Assembly (NCBI RefSeq): GCF_008329605.1 | Contig: NZ_NPKO01000002.1 | Span: 124,001 to 188,000, forward strand | Length of the DNA stretch: 64,000 nt | DNA from: Mycolicibacterium sp. P9-64 | GTDB taxonomy: Bacteria > Actinomycetota > Actinomycetes > Mycobacteriales > Mycobacteriaceae | Direction of reading: 5' to 3' | Shown here: piece after piece, positions 37,274 through 45,588 of the stretch | Layout: each line of letters begins with the position of its first letter | How positions within the stretch are numbered: position 1 is the first letter of the stretch | Made by a program: the position numbers and the translations under genes | Notes under the pieces: model-generated | What the model saw: the letters and a program-made list of their open reading frames with translations, nothing else | The model's database searches: none | Told to the model about the DNA's origin: nothing

Positions 37274-38135
37274 GGGCGAACACCCCGGTCATCGTGATGA
37301 GTCCTGCCCTGACGTCCGTACTGCCCGTGATCGTCGCGTGCGGGACGCCGCGGAGGGTCATGAACTCCGAAAGCCGTGCCCGCCGTAGCTCTTCAGCACG
37401 CTGGTACGCGGCGATCACCTTGGGCCCGACCGCGGCAGCGCTCAGGACGAAGCGTCCGCTGGTCACGTCGAAGCCGTCGTGCTCATCCTCGGCCGACGCC
37501 ACCGCCGGTATGTCGGAGATCATCGCCCACATCACGTCGTGCCGACCGCCGAGCCGGGTCAGGACGTCGCCGAGCCGATCGTCGACGTCGGGTTCGTCGG
37601 ACACCACGACGATCAGCAGGGGATGTCGGTAATGCCTTGCGACCCATTCCAACTGGGTGACGACGTCACTGCGGGCCTGCCGCGTCGTGGTCTGCTGCTC
37701 GAACCGGTGCAGCAGGTATTCGACGTGCGTCTCGCCGCGCCGCAGCCGGATGTCGACGCAGCCGCGGACGTCGCCGAACACCATGCCGATTTCGTCGGAG
37801 CGCCGAAGGGTAATCAACCCCATCGCGCCGATGACGTTCGTCGCGACGTCCCGCTTGATCTCGCCCGACGGCGCGAGGGCCGTCATGTTCGTACCCGTGT
37901 CGGCCACCACCAGGATCTTGTGGTGCTTCTCGGTGACGAAGCGTTTGATCAGTACGTCTCCGGAACGGGCCGACGCCTTCCAATCGATGTCGCGTACGTC
38001 GTCACCGGGTACGTAGGGTCGCAGATCGTCGAACTCGAGGCTTCTGGTGTGAACGAGCGCATAGCGCCCGCCCTCGAGGAATCCCTTCGTGTCGCGGCCG
38101 AAGTACTTCTTGGCGCTGTCGAGATGCTTTCCCAC
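37263..38135 (-). CDS. DUF58 protein
   Basis: 290 residues from GTG. Signature YVPGDDVRDIDWKASARSGDVLIKRF (the DUF58 core) at about residues 41-66, then VVADTGTNM in a VWA-like fold. DUF58 proteins always accompany MoxR ATPases and VWA proteins and are probable substrates or adaptors. Lies 20 bp downstream of moxR and overlaps the next gene by 11 bp. Confidence 0.88.
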   Translation of the reverse strand: MGKHLDSAKKYFGRDTKGFLEGGRYALVHTRSLEFDDLRPYVPGDDVRDIDWKASARSGDVLIKRFVTEKHHKILVVADTGTNMTALAPSGEIKRDVATNVIGAMGLITLRRSDEIGMVFGDVRGCVDIRLRRGETHVEYLLHRFEQQTTTRQARSDVVTQLEWVARHYRHPLLIVVVSDEPDVDDRLGDVLTRLGGRHDVMWAMISDIPAVASAEDEHDGFDVTSGRFVLSAAAVGPKVIAAYQRAEELRRARLSEFMTLRGVPHATITGSTDVRAGLITMTGVFARAG

Positions 38136-38155
38136 GCGGTTCGCCTACCCGTGTC

Positions 38156-39157
38156 TCACGGCACCCGCACCGCTTGCAACACCGCGTCGACCACGGCGTC
38201 CGGCGTCACGCCCGCGCTGGCCGCCTCGAACCCGAGGATCAGGCGATGCCGCAGTACGCGATGCGCGAGCCGGGCGATGTCATTGGGCACCACGTGGCCG
38301 CGGCCGTGCAGGATCGCCAACGCCCGTGCAGTCCGGCAGAACGCGATGGTGGCGCGCGGGCTGGCGCCGTACTCGATCAGCCGCGCGATGTTCGCGGGCA
38401 GGTACTGCTCCGGCTCACGGGTGACGCCGACGAGTCGGCTGGCGTATTGGATGAGGGCACGGTCCATGTGCACGGCCCCAGCCAGATTCTGGACGCGCAG
38501 GATGTCTGCCGTGGCGACGACCGGGGCGCTCCGGTGGTCCTTCTCATAGAGCCCGGCGTCCATCCGCGAGATCACTTCGACCTCGTCGTCGGTCGACGGG
38601 TAATGCACGATCTCCTTGAGCATGAAGCGGTCGGTCTGCGCCTCCGACAGGGGATAGGTGCCCTCCTGGTCCACCGGGTTCTGCGTCGCGATGACGAGGA
38701 ACGGCTCGGGGATCGGATACTCCACACCCGCGATCGTGGTCTGACGCTCCTCCATCGCCTCGAGCATCGCGCTCTGCGTCTTGGCGCTGGAGCGGTTGAT
38801 CTCGTCGAGAAGCACGATGTTGGTGTGCACCGGGCCGAGCTGGGTGACGAACTTGTTGGTGGCCGCCTCGTAGATCTGGGTGCCGATGATGTCGCTCGGC
38901 AGCAGATCGGGCGTGCACTGGATGCGCCGGAAGCCGCCCCTGATCGATTCGGCGACCACGCGGGCCGCGGTGGTCTTCGCCAGGCCGGGAACGCTCTCGA
39001 TGAGCAGATGGCCGCCGGCAAGCAGACCCAGCAGGATGGATTCCCGGAGGTGGTTCTGGCCGACCACCTTGGCGGAGAACGCGGCTGCCACTGCGCTCAC
39101 GATGCGCTGGGCTTCGGCCATGTCACGCTGGTCAAGCTGCGCACGTGCTGCGGTCAT
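38156..39157 (-). CDS. MoxR-family AAA+ ATPase
   Basis: 333 residues. Walker A ESVPGLAKTTAARV, Walker B IVLLDEINRSSAKTQ, sensor 1 FLVIATQNPVDQEGTYPLSEAQTDRF and the lid domain after about residue 230. Chaperone-like ATPase that matures proteins together with the five downstream genes (DUF58, DUF4381-like, two VWA, TPR-like). First gene of the operon; divergent from a GAP-family membrane protein. Confidence 0.95.
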   Translation of the reverse strand: MTAARAQLDQRDMAEAQRIVSAVAAAFSAKVVGQNHLRESILLGLLAGGHLLIESVPGLAKTTAARVVAESIRGGFRRIQCTPDLLPSDIIGTQIYEAATNKFVTQLGPVHTNIVLLDEINRSSAKTQSAMLEAMEERQTTIAGVEYPIPEPFLVIATQNPVDQEGTYPLSEAQTDRFMLKEIVHYPSTDDEVEVISRMDAGLYEKDHRSAPVVATADILRVQNLAGAVHMDRALIQYASRLVGVTREPEQYLPANIARLIEYGASPRATIAFCRTARALAILHGRGHVVPNDIARLAHRVLRHRLILGFEAASAGVTPDAVVDAVLQAVRVP

Positions 39158-39250
39158 GTGTCCTTCCGGTACGGGCTTGATGAAGTCCAGGTATACCCGG
39201 CGGCGCCGATTCCATGCCTGGGCGGTTGCTCCCGTAGGTTCGGTGGCGTC

Positions 39251-39934
39251 ATGCTGGCACTCCTCCTAGCCCTCCTGGGGTTCGCGCTCCTCGATTCGGT
39301 CAACGTCCTCAACCTGGGAGTGACGACCGCGATCGTGTACGACAGCCGGCTGGGCCGCAGGTCAGCGCTACCTTCGGGGCTCAGTTTCGTGGCAGGCGTC
39401 TTCGTCGCGATCACGACGTTCGGCGTGTTGACGGTCCTGGGTCTGAACTTCTTGACCGATCGGTTCGAGATCGATCTGACCCCGACGATTCGTTACTGGG
39501 GGCAGTTGATCCTCGGAGTGGTGCTCATCACCGTGGCGATCGCCTCGTCGAGGGCGAAGTCGACGCCGCCGCTGTGGGCGGTGAACATGGCACGGCGCAA
39601 CCCGTGGCTGCTCGGGTTCGTCGGGCTCGTCATCGGGTTCGGGCAGGCGCCGACCGCGGTGCCCTACCTGACCGCACTGGCGATGCTGTCGGCGCGCCAG
39701 CCGCTGCCGTCGGTGTGGCCGCTGATCATCGTCTGCTACTGCGCCCTGACGTTGGTGCCCTCACTGTTGGTGCTGGCATTGTCGACCCGGCGCACCATCC
39801 GGGCCAGGCACATTCAGCGCAACATCGTGCGTGCAATCACCCGCTACGGACCTCGGGCGGTGCGAATGTTGTTCGGCGGCATCGGAATCGTGCTCGTCAT
39901 CGGGGCGATGCTGCACTACGACGCGCTCTGGTGA
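39251..39934 (+). CDS. GAP/Sap-like polytopic membrane protein (LysE-like fold)
   Basis: 227 residues, six helices. LLALLGFALLDSVNVLNLG at the N-terminus and IGFGQAPTAVPYLTAL in the middle match the mycobacterial GAP family (Gap, addressing of glycopeptidolipids to the surface) and related LysE-type exporters. Substrate unknown. Its stop overlaps the next small gene as GTGA. Confidence 0.8.
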   Translation: MLALLLALLGFALLDSVNVLNLGVTTAIVYDSRLGRRSALPSGLSFVAGVFVAITTFGVLTVLGLNFLTDRFEIDLTPTIRYWGQLILGVVLITVAIASSRAKSTPPLWAVNMARRNPWLLGFVGLVIGFGQAPTAVPYLTALAMLSARQPLPSVWPLIIVCYCALTLVPSLLVLALSTRRTIRARHIQRNIVRAITRYGPRAVRMLFGGIGIVLVIGAMLHYDALW

Positions 39935-40176
39935 GCGAAAATCGATTGCATCTCGATCGGTGGTGCGAGTTGACTGCTGGCATGAAGCAGGGGGAGAGGG
40001 CACTTTTGGCGGGGCTACCCGAAGTCGGGTACGCCGCTGGCTCGCTGCGTGGGTGGGACGGCCTGCGGCAGAACGCAGTTGGCCGGTCGATGGGCCGGGA
40101 CTCGGCGACGGTCACCCACGTCGGGGAGACCAAGCAGGGCTGGGCCGCGACGATCCTCGCGGAGTTGACGCGCTAG
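39931..40176 (+). CDS. Small protein of unknown function, ending at the IS481 target site
   Basis: 81 residues from a GTG overlapping the previous stop. Basic, no membrane segment; contains LPEVGYAAGSLRGWDGLRQN. Its own TAG stop lies inside the GCTAGC target duplicated by the adjacent insertion sequence, so the insertion left the gene intact by chance of the target sequence. Not recognised. Confidence 0.5.
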   Translation: MSENRLHLDRWCELTAGMKQGERALLAGLPEVGYAAGSLRGWDGLRQNAVGRSMGRDSATVTHVGETKQGWAATILAELTR

Positions 40177-40177
40177 C
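40172..40177. repeat. Target-site duplication GCTAGC, left copy
   Basis: Six bases directly before the left end of the insertion element; identical to 41266-41271. The NCTAGN form is the known preferred target of IS481-type elements. Confidence 0.85.
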
Positions 40178-41265
40178 TGTACTGACCACGGACGTTAGGT
40201 ACGGCGTGGCGTGGTGACATAGCGAAGACCTCCGAGTGAAGTGCGAGCTGTCTAGGAACCCACTCACTCCGGAGGTCTTCGTGGTCCACCGTAATGCGCC
40301 GCTGTCGGAAACAGGTCGCTTGAAGCTGGCCCGTTGTGTCGTTGAGGACGGCTGGCCCCTGCGCCGAGCTGCGGAACGATTCCAGGTCTCGGCCACGACG
40401 GCACGACGGTGGGCCGACCGATACCGCGCCCAGGGCGAGGTGGGAATGGTCGATCGATCCTCGCGGCCGCATCGCTCACCAGGGCGCACGCCCACGCGCA
40501 CGGAACGGCGCATCATCAAAGTCCGGGTGCTGCGCCGGTGGGGACCGGCCCGCATCGGTTATCTGCTGGGGCTACATCCCTCCACAGTGCATCGGGTACT
40601 AACCCGTTACGGGCTGGCCAAACTGCGCTGGCTCGATCGCCCCACCGGGCGAGTAATCCGCCGCATCGAGTCGCTGGCCTGTGGAGAGCTGGTGCACGTC
40701 GACGTCAAGAAACTGGGCAAGATCCCCGCCGGCGGCGGCTGGCGGATGCTCGGGCGCACAGTAGGCGGCCACAACTCCAACACTGACAAAAGCAGCGGGG
40801 TGTTCAACGCCTACCGCCAGCCGGTCCGCGGCTATCACTTCCTGCACACGGCGGTCGATGGGCACTCTCGGCTGGCCTACAGCGAAATACTGGCCGATGA
40901 ACGTAAAGACACCGCTGCCGCGTTCTGGACCCGCGCGAACTCCTGGTTCGCCGAATGCGGCATCACTGTACGAAAGGTGTTGACCGACAACGGCTCCTGC
41001 TACCGATCACACGATTTTCGTGACGCACTCGGCGACATCACGCACCGCCGTACCCGCCCGTATCACCCGCAGACCAACGGTAAAGTTGAGCGCTTCCACC
41101 GCACCCTGGCAGACGAATGGGCCTACGCCCGGCTCTACACCAGCGACACCCAACGCTGTAGCGAATATCCCCGATGGCTACACACCTACAATCACCACCG
41201 CGGCCACACCGCACTCGGCGGCCAACCACCCGCCACCCGAGTACCTAACCTGTCAGGGCAGTACA
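40178..41265 (+). mobile_element. Complete IS481-family insertion sequence (1088 bp)
   Basis: Ends TGTACTG...CAGTACA, with terminal inverted repeats of about 25 bp (40178-40202 and 41241-41265; 19 of 25 matching, the inner block GTTAGGTAC perfect). Flanked by GCTAGC on both sides. Carries one transposase gene. Good match of ends and recent-looking duplication suggest the insertion is not ancient. Confidence 0.93.
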
Positions 41266-41270
41266 GCTAG
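40281..41270 (+). CDS. IS481-family DDE transposase
   Basis: 329 residues. Start GTG preceded by GGAGG; an upstream in-frame reading would add 15 residues through the inverted repeat region. HTH domain (VVEDGWPLRRAAERFQVSA; RWADRYR), then rve-type integrase core with Asp in LVHVDVKKLG, Asp in VLTDNGSCY and Glu in GKVERFHRTL. The final codons read CAG TAC AGC TAG: the stop codon lies in the target-site duplication, outside the element proper. No frameshift, so probably active. Confidence 0.94.
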   Translation: MVHRNAPLSETGRLKLARCVVEDGWPLRRAAERFQVSATTARRWADRYRAQGEVGMVDRSSRPHRSPGRTPTRTERRIIKVRVLRRWGPARIGYLLGLHPSTVHRVLTRYGLAKLRWLDRPTGRVIRRIESLACGELVHVDVKKLGKIPAGGGWRMLGRTVGGHNSNTDKSSGVFNAYRQPVRGYHFLHTAVDGHSRLAYSEILADERKDTAAAFWTRANSWFAECGITVRKVLTDNGSCYRSHDFRDALGDITHRRTRPYHPQTNGKVERFHRTLADEWAYARLYTSDTQRCSEYPRWLHTYNHHRGHTALGGQPPATRVPNLSGQYS

Positions 41271-41271
41271 C
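41266..41271. repeat. Target-site duplication GCTAGC, right copy
   Basis: Directly follows the right end of the insertion element and contributes the transposase stop codon TAG. Confidence 0.85.
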
Positions 41272-41280
41272 GGCGCGGGT

Positions 41281-42198
41281 TCAGACGAACGATGCGACCG
41301 GCTGCTCGTCGATCCGCAGCCGCGCCGCATCCTGACCTGGGGGAGCACCGAACAGGCGACGGTACTCACGGGTGAACTGTGACGGGCTGTCGTATCCGAC
41401 GAGATGCCCGATGCCTGCGACGTCGCGGGGATGCGCCAGCAGCAGCGAGCGTGCCTGCTGCAGGCGAATGCGCTTCTGAAACTGCAAGGGGCTCATGGCC
41501 GTTACTGCCCGGAAGTTGCGGTGGAAGGCCGACGCGCTCATCCCCGTCAAGCCCGCAAGGTCGTCGACCCGCATCGGCTCTGCGTAGTTGTCGCGGATCC
41601 AGCCGATCGCGCGGCTGACGTGGGTGAGATCGCTGTCGGCAAGGCCGATCTGGCGCAGCGTGTCACCCTGCGGTCCGGTGAGGAAGCGCCAGAGGATCTC
41701 CTTTTCGATCAGCGGGGCGAGCACGGCGGCGTCGGCGGGTTCGTCGAGCAGTCGCAGCATCCGCGCGACGGCGTCGAGCAGTTCCGCACTCGCTTCGCAG
41801 GTGCCCATCGCGGATGTGTCGGCCGTGGCACGCGGCCGTCGCCCTGCGGTGGTCTCGAGAAGCAACGACGCGATGGCTGCAGGCCGAAGCACCAGGGCGA
41901 GTGCCAATGCCGGGTTGGCCTCGCTGGTGCCGATCCAGTGGCCGGTGACGGGCAGGTCCGCGGTGACGACGAGGCACTGGCCCGCCCGGTATTCGTAGGT
42001 GCGGTCGCCGAGCAGGAGCTGCTTGCCGCCTTGGGCCATCACGACGAGCAGCGGCGCGGTCAGCGTGTACTCGGGGATCGCGGGCCCGGTGGTCACCTTC
42101 GAGATCAACAGCCCGTCGATGTGCGTGCTCATGTCCGGTCGGGCGTGCGCGTCAATGCGAACGCGGATCTCGTCGAGGAGATCGGTCGGGGAACGCAT
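41281..42198 (-). CDS. AraC-family transcriptional regulator
   Basis: 305 residues from MRSPTDLLDEIRV. N-terminal AraC_N (cupin-like) domain (LLLGDRTYEYRAGQCLVVTADLPVTG) and C-terminal double HTH (MRVDDLAGLTGMSASAFHRNF; YDSPSQFTREYRRLFG). Divergent from an aldo/keto reductase it probably controls. The insertion sequence lies just past its 3' end and does not damage it. Confidence 0.92.
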   Translation of the reverse strand: MRSPTDLLDEIRVRIDAHARPDMSTHIDGLLISKVTTGPAIPEYTLTAPLLVVMAQGGKQLLLGDRTYEYRAGQCLVVTADLPVTGHWIGTSEANPALALALVLRPAAIASLLLETTAGRRPRATADTSAMGTCEASAELLDAVARMLRLLDEPADAAVLAPLIEKEILWRFLTGPQGDTLRQIGLADSDLTHVSRAIGWIRDNYAEPMRVDDLAGLTGMSASAFHRNFRAVTAMSPLQFQKRIRLQQARSLLLAHPRDVAGIGHLVGYDSPSQFTREYRRLFGAPPGQDAARLRIDEQPVASFV

Positions 42199-42315
42199 AG
42201 CCCAATAATCGTGAATTGAGCAGGATTGTGCAAGAGCTTGAGTGGAACGGTCTACCTTCACGAACGTATCGGAGCTTCGATTTGAGTACACATTCCGATC
42301 AACGAGGAGCAAGAA

Positions 42316-43398
42316 ATGGCACTGAACGACTACGTCACTTTGGGACGATCGGGTCTGCGCGTCAGCCCGTTTGCGCTAGGCGCGATGACGTTCGGCGAAG
42401 ATCCGGGCGGCGCGGGCACCACCGTCGAGGAATCCGAGCGGATCCTCGACACCTACCTCGAGCTCGGCGGCAACTTCATCGACACCGCGAACTTCTACAC
42501 CAACACCCACTCCGAGAAGATCCTCGGCGACTACTTCGCCGCACGCCCCGGGATGCGCGAACACGTCGTGCTGGCATCGAAGTTCTTCACCAACCTGTTC
42601 CCCGGCGACCCGAACGGCGGTGGCGCGGGCCGCTCGTCGATCACCGCGCAGCTGCACCAGACGTTGCGCCGCCTGCAGACCGACTACCTGGACGTCTACT
42701 GGCTGCACAACTGGGATCGGCACACGCCGATCGAGGAGACCATGAGAGCGCTGGACACCCTCGTCCAGTCCGGCAAGATCCGCTACGTCGGGTTCTCCAA
42801 CACCCCGGCGTGGGTGACGGCCCAGGCGCAGACCACGGCACTGCTCCGTGGCTGGACGCCCCTGATCGCGCTGCAGGTCGAGTACTCGCTGCTGGCGCGC
42901 ACGGTCGAGGGTGAAGTCGCGCCACTCGCGCTCGATCAGGGTATGGCGCTGGTGCCGTGGAGCCCGCTGAAGAACGGCTTCCTGTCCGGCAAGTACCAGC
43001 GGGGTGCGGACGTCATCGACTCCGCCCGCGCGGCGTTCGTCGGCGGCCCGAGCGAGGCGGAGTTCCGCGTGATCGACGTCGTCGGTGCGATCGCCGACGA
43101 GCTCGGCACCAGCTCCGCGGCAGTGTCCTTGGCGTGGCTGCTGGCCCGTCGGGGGACCGTCGTGCCCATCGTGGGCGCCCGGCGGCTCGAGCACCTGACG
43201 TCGAACCTCTCGGGTCTTGAGGTCTCGCTCAGCGCCGAACAGGTGGGCAGGCTCGACGCGGTCTCGGCGCCGACGCTGAACTATCCGGCGGAGGTCAACG
43301 GTGACACGCGCGCGATGCTTCAGTTCGCAGGCACCACAATCGACGGTGAGGCGTCCGGCGTGTACCCGCCGCTGCTGCAGAGCGACGTCAGGTACTAG
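42316..43398 (+). CDS. Aldo/keto reductase
   Basis: 360 residues. Catalytic tetrad visible: Asp in NFIDTANFY, Tyr of the same motif, Lys in VVLASKF, His in YWLHNWD; NADPH-binding region VGFSNTPAW and VPIVGARRLEHL. Oxidoreductase of the AKR11/12-like bacterial group, substrate unknown. Ends overlapping by 4 bp with the convergent cutinase gene. Confidence 0.92.
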   Translation: MALNDYVTLGRSGLRVSPFALGAMTFGEDPGGAGTTVEESERILDTYLELGGNFIDTANFYTNTHSEKILGDYFAARPGMREHVVLASKFFTNLFPGDPNGGGAGRSSITAQLHQTLRRLQTDYLDVYWLHNWDRHTPIEETMRALDTLVQSGKIRYVGFSNTPAWVTAQAQTTALLRGWTPLIALQVEYSLLARTVEGEVAPLALDQGMALVPWSPLKNGFLSGKYQRGADVIDSARAAFVGGPSEAEFRVIDVVGAIADELGTSSAAVSLAWLLARRGTVVPIVGARRLEHLTSNLSGLEVSLSAEQVGRLDAVSAPTLNYPAEVNGDTRAMLQFAGTTIDGEASGVYPPLLQSDVRY

Positions 43399-44084
43399 AG
43401 ATGATCGACGGCCCACTGTGCGGCGCGCTTGACGAGCCCGGACTCCGGATAGCGGACATGCGACCCAAAGTCCTTGCCAAGAGAGCAGATTGGATCGTTG
43501 GTGTTGCACATGTCAGCGGTCTTGGCGCCGTACAGCGGGCTGAGCATCGTCAACGGCTGGCCCAGCCGCGCCGACGGATTGCCGAAGACGGTAACCGCGG
43601 CGATGTGGTCGGCGACAGCAGGCGGCATTGGGGCCTTGAAGCCCACTCCTGCGATCGGGGACGTGGTGATGACGTCGACGACCGCGGCGCCCTGCGAGTA
43701 GCCGCCGACGACGATCCTCGTCTTGGGACACTTCGCTGCCGTCGCCTGGATGCGGGCGCTCGCATCGTTGGCCCCGTCGACGACGCCGAGGAAGTCCCAG
43801 GACGCCGGATACGCGACGGCGTAGGAGCGGACCGTCTTCTTCTTGGCCAGGGACTTGATCGAGTCGACGAGTGCCTGGCCGACCTTCCCGATGCCCGGCG
43901 GTTCGTCGGTGCCGCGTGCGAAGACCACCTCGACATCGGGGCAGTCGGCGGCCGAGGCTGTTGGTGTGGCAGGGGTGAAGGCCGTCGTCGCGGCCAGGGT
44001 GACCAGGATCGCGAGGACGACCATCGCCATGCCGGCACCGTGACGCACGCGGGTCGCCACGGCGGCAATGAAGGACCTAAGCAA
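43395..44084 (-). CDS. Cutinase-like esterase (Culp family), secreted
   Basis: 229 residues. TTG start chosen for the strong AAGGAGGG seven bases upstream. Signal peptide with a hydrophobic helix (MAMVVLAILVTLAATTAF) and AxA-type cleavage near ASAAD. Cutinase core: DVEVVFARGTDEPPG, nucleophile in VVGGYSQGAAV, Asp near CNTNDPIC and His in GSHVRYPE; paired cysteines. Mycobacterial Culps hydrolyse lipid esters at the cell surface. A GATAAT-type -10 lies at 44132-44137. Confidence 0.9.
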   Translation of the reverse strand: MLRSFIAAVATRVRHGAGMAMVVLAILVTLAATTAFTPATPTASAADCPDVEVVFARGTDEPPGIGKVGQALVDSIKSLAKKKTVRSYAVAYPASWDFLGVVDGANDASARIQATAAKCPKTRIVVGGYSQGAAVVDVITTSPIAGVGFKAPMPPAVADHIAAVTVFGNPSARLGQPLTMLSPLYGAKTADMCNTNDPICSLGKDFGSHVRYPESGLVKRAAQWAVDHL

Positions 44085-44289
44085 GGCAGGTCCCTCCTTG
44101 GACCGAAGTGGGCATGCAAGCAAGTACCCCAATTATCACTCGCGTCACTCGGTCATCACGAAACGTTACCGAGGCGTTGTCATCCCGTAGCCAGTTCTGC
44201 AGCAGGGCAGCTGGCGCGCGAGGATCACGACCCACGCGCAGAACTCGGCGAGGGTTGGGAGGCGCGACGGCTCGTGTCGAGTGAGGGCG

Positions 44290-45588
44290 CTAGGCAGGCG
44301 TCCCGTCGGCCACCCTCGGCACCCGCTCGGCGACCGCGGTGTCGAGTACCAGCGCAGCCACCCTCGAGCGGTGTTGCTCGGGGCTGCCCAGCAGCGCGGC
44401 ATCAGTGGTCGCACGCTTGAAGTACAGATGCGCCTGGTGCTCCCACGTGAAGCCGATGCCGCCGTGCACCTGGATGGTGTCGTGCGCAACCCGCGCGAAC
44501 GCCGCCGATGCCGTGGCCTGGGCGATGCTCGTGGCCAGCGCGGGATCGTCCGAGCCGTCGGTCAGCGCCCAGATCGCGTGATACGCCGTCGAGCGGGCGT
44601 GCTCGACGTCGACCAATAGATCCGCCAGCCGGTGCTTGACCGCCTGGAACGACCCGATCGGCCTGCCGAACTGCAGCCGGGTCTTGGCGTACTCGACCGA
44701 CAGGTCGAGTAGATGTTTGGCGGCGCCGACCTGCTCGACGGCCAGCAGCGCCGAACCCACCTGCAGCGCATGCTCGATCACGCGCGGCGCCTCGCCCGCG
44801 TCGGCCGCCAAACGGGCTGGCGCGTCGGTGAACTCGATCGTGGCCTGCGGCCGCGTCAGGTCCATCGTCACCAGCGAGGTGCGCGCGACGCCCGACCCGG
44901 CGGCCTCGACGGCGAACAGCGAAACCCCGTCCGGTCCGTTCGCGGCGACGAGCAGCTCATCGGCGACGCCGCCGTCGACGACCCGTGGCACCGTTCCGCT
45001 CACGGTCCACTGCCCACCGGAGTCCGACGCGGTGACCGTCACGGCCGAAGGATCGAAGGCGCCTGCCTTGTCGGTCACGGCGAACGCGGCAGTGCGACGG
45101 CCGTCGACCAACTCGGCGAGCAGCTCGTCCCGCACCGGCCCCGACGACGCGGCGACCAGCGCGGGGATCGCGAGGAACACGGTGCCGAACACCGGCCCGC
45201 ACGCCAGTGACGCGCCGAGCTGCTCCACGGCGACGGCCTGGTCGATGAGCGAGCCGCCGAAGCCGCCGTCGGCCTCCGGGACCGACAGCCCGAGCACGCC
45301 GAGCTCGGTGCCCAGCCGCGTCCACACGGCCGAGTCGAACGGGGGATCGGACTCCATCAGCCTGCGGACCGTCGGCTCGTCGAAGTTCTCCGAGCAGAAC
45401 TTGGTGACCGCAGACTTCAGCTGAGCCTGCTCGTCGGTGAACACAAACTCAGCTGAATTGCGGGGTTGATCCGCAAGCTCCTCAACTGAATTGCGGGGTT
45501 GATCCGCAAGCTCCTCAACTGAATTGCGGGGTTGATCCGCAAGCTCCTCAACTGAATTGCGGGGTTGATCCGCAAGCTCCTCAACCAC
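44290..45588 (-). CDS. Acyl-CoA dehydrogenase (small-subunit type) with N-terminal 11-residue tandem repeats
   Basis: 432 residues from a GTG overlapping the upstream stop. The first ~44 residues are four copies of VEELADQPRNS encoded by 33-bp repeats; the normal FadE body begins at FVFTDEQAQLKSAVTKFC. Other features: VFLAIPALVAASSG, LSVEYAKTRLQFGRPIGSFQAVKH and VHGGIGFTWEHQAHLYFKRA. The usual catalytic Glu region is unlike the partner subunit, as in mycobacterial alpha2beta2 dehydrogenases (FadE28-29 type). The true start may be the GTG of VFTDEQ, just after the repeats. Confidence 0.88.
   Translation of the reverse strand: MVEELADQPRNSVEELADQPRNSVEELADQPRNSVEELADQPRNSAEFVFTDEQAQLKSAVTKFCSENFDEPTVRRLMESDPPFDSAVWTRLGTELGVLGLSVPEADGGFGGSLIDQAVAVEQLGASLACGPVFGTVFLAIPALVAASSGPVRDELLAELVDGRRTAAFAVTDKAGAFDPSAVTVTASDSGGQWTVSGTVPRVVDGGVADELLVAANGPDGVSLFAVEAAGSGVARTSLVTMDLTRPQATIEFTDAPARLAADAGEAPRVIEHALQVGSALLAVEQVGAAKHLLDLSVEYAKTRLQFGRPIGSFQAVKHRLADLLVDVEHARSTAYHAIWALTDGSDDPALATSIAQATASAAFARVAHDTIQVHGGIGFTWEHQAHLYFKRATTDAALLGSPEQHRSRVAALVLDTAVAERVPRVADGTPA
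45453..45584. repeat. Four perfect 33-bp tandem repeats at the junction of two fadE genes
   Basis: Contiguous units at 45453-45485, 45486-45518, 45519-45551 and 45552-45584, each CTGAATTGCGGGGTTGATCC plus 13 bases. On the coding strand each unit contains TTGAGGAG, a potential ribosome-binding sequence. The upstream gene's TGA and the GTG of the downstream gene lie at the edge of unit four. Length is a multiple of three, so copy number can change without shifting frame. Confidence 0.97.

Noticed and set aside
44085-44289. Possible gene between the cutinase and the acyl-CoA dehydrogenase
   Set aside because: Only shadow frames; apart from a GATAAT-type -10 for the cutinase gene I see nothing in these 205 bp.
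45453-45584. CRISPR array at the 33-bp repeats
   Set aside because: Repeats are directly contiguous, without spacers, and in frame inside a gene; no cas genes nearby.
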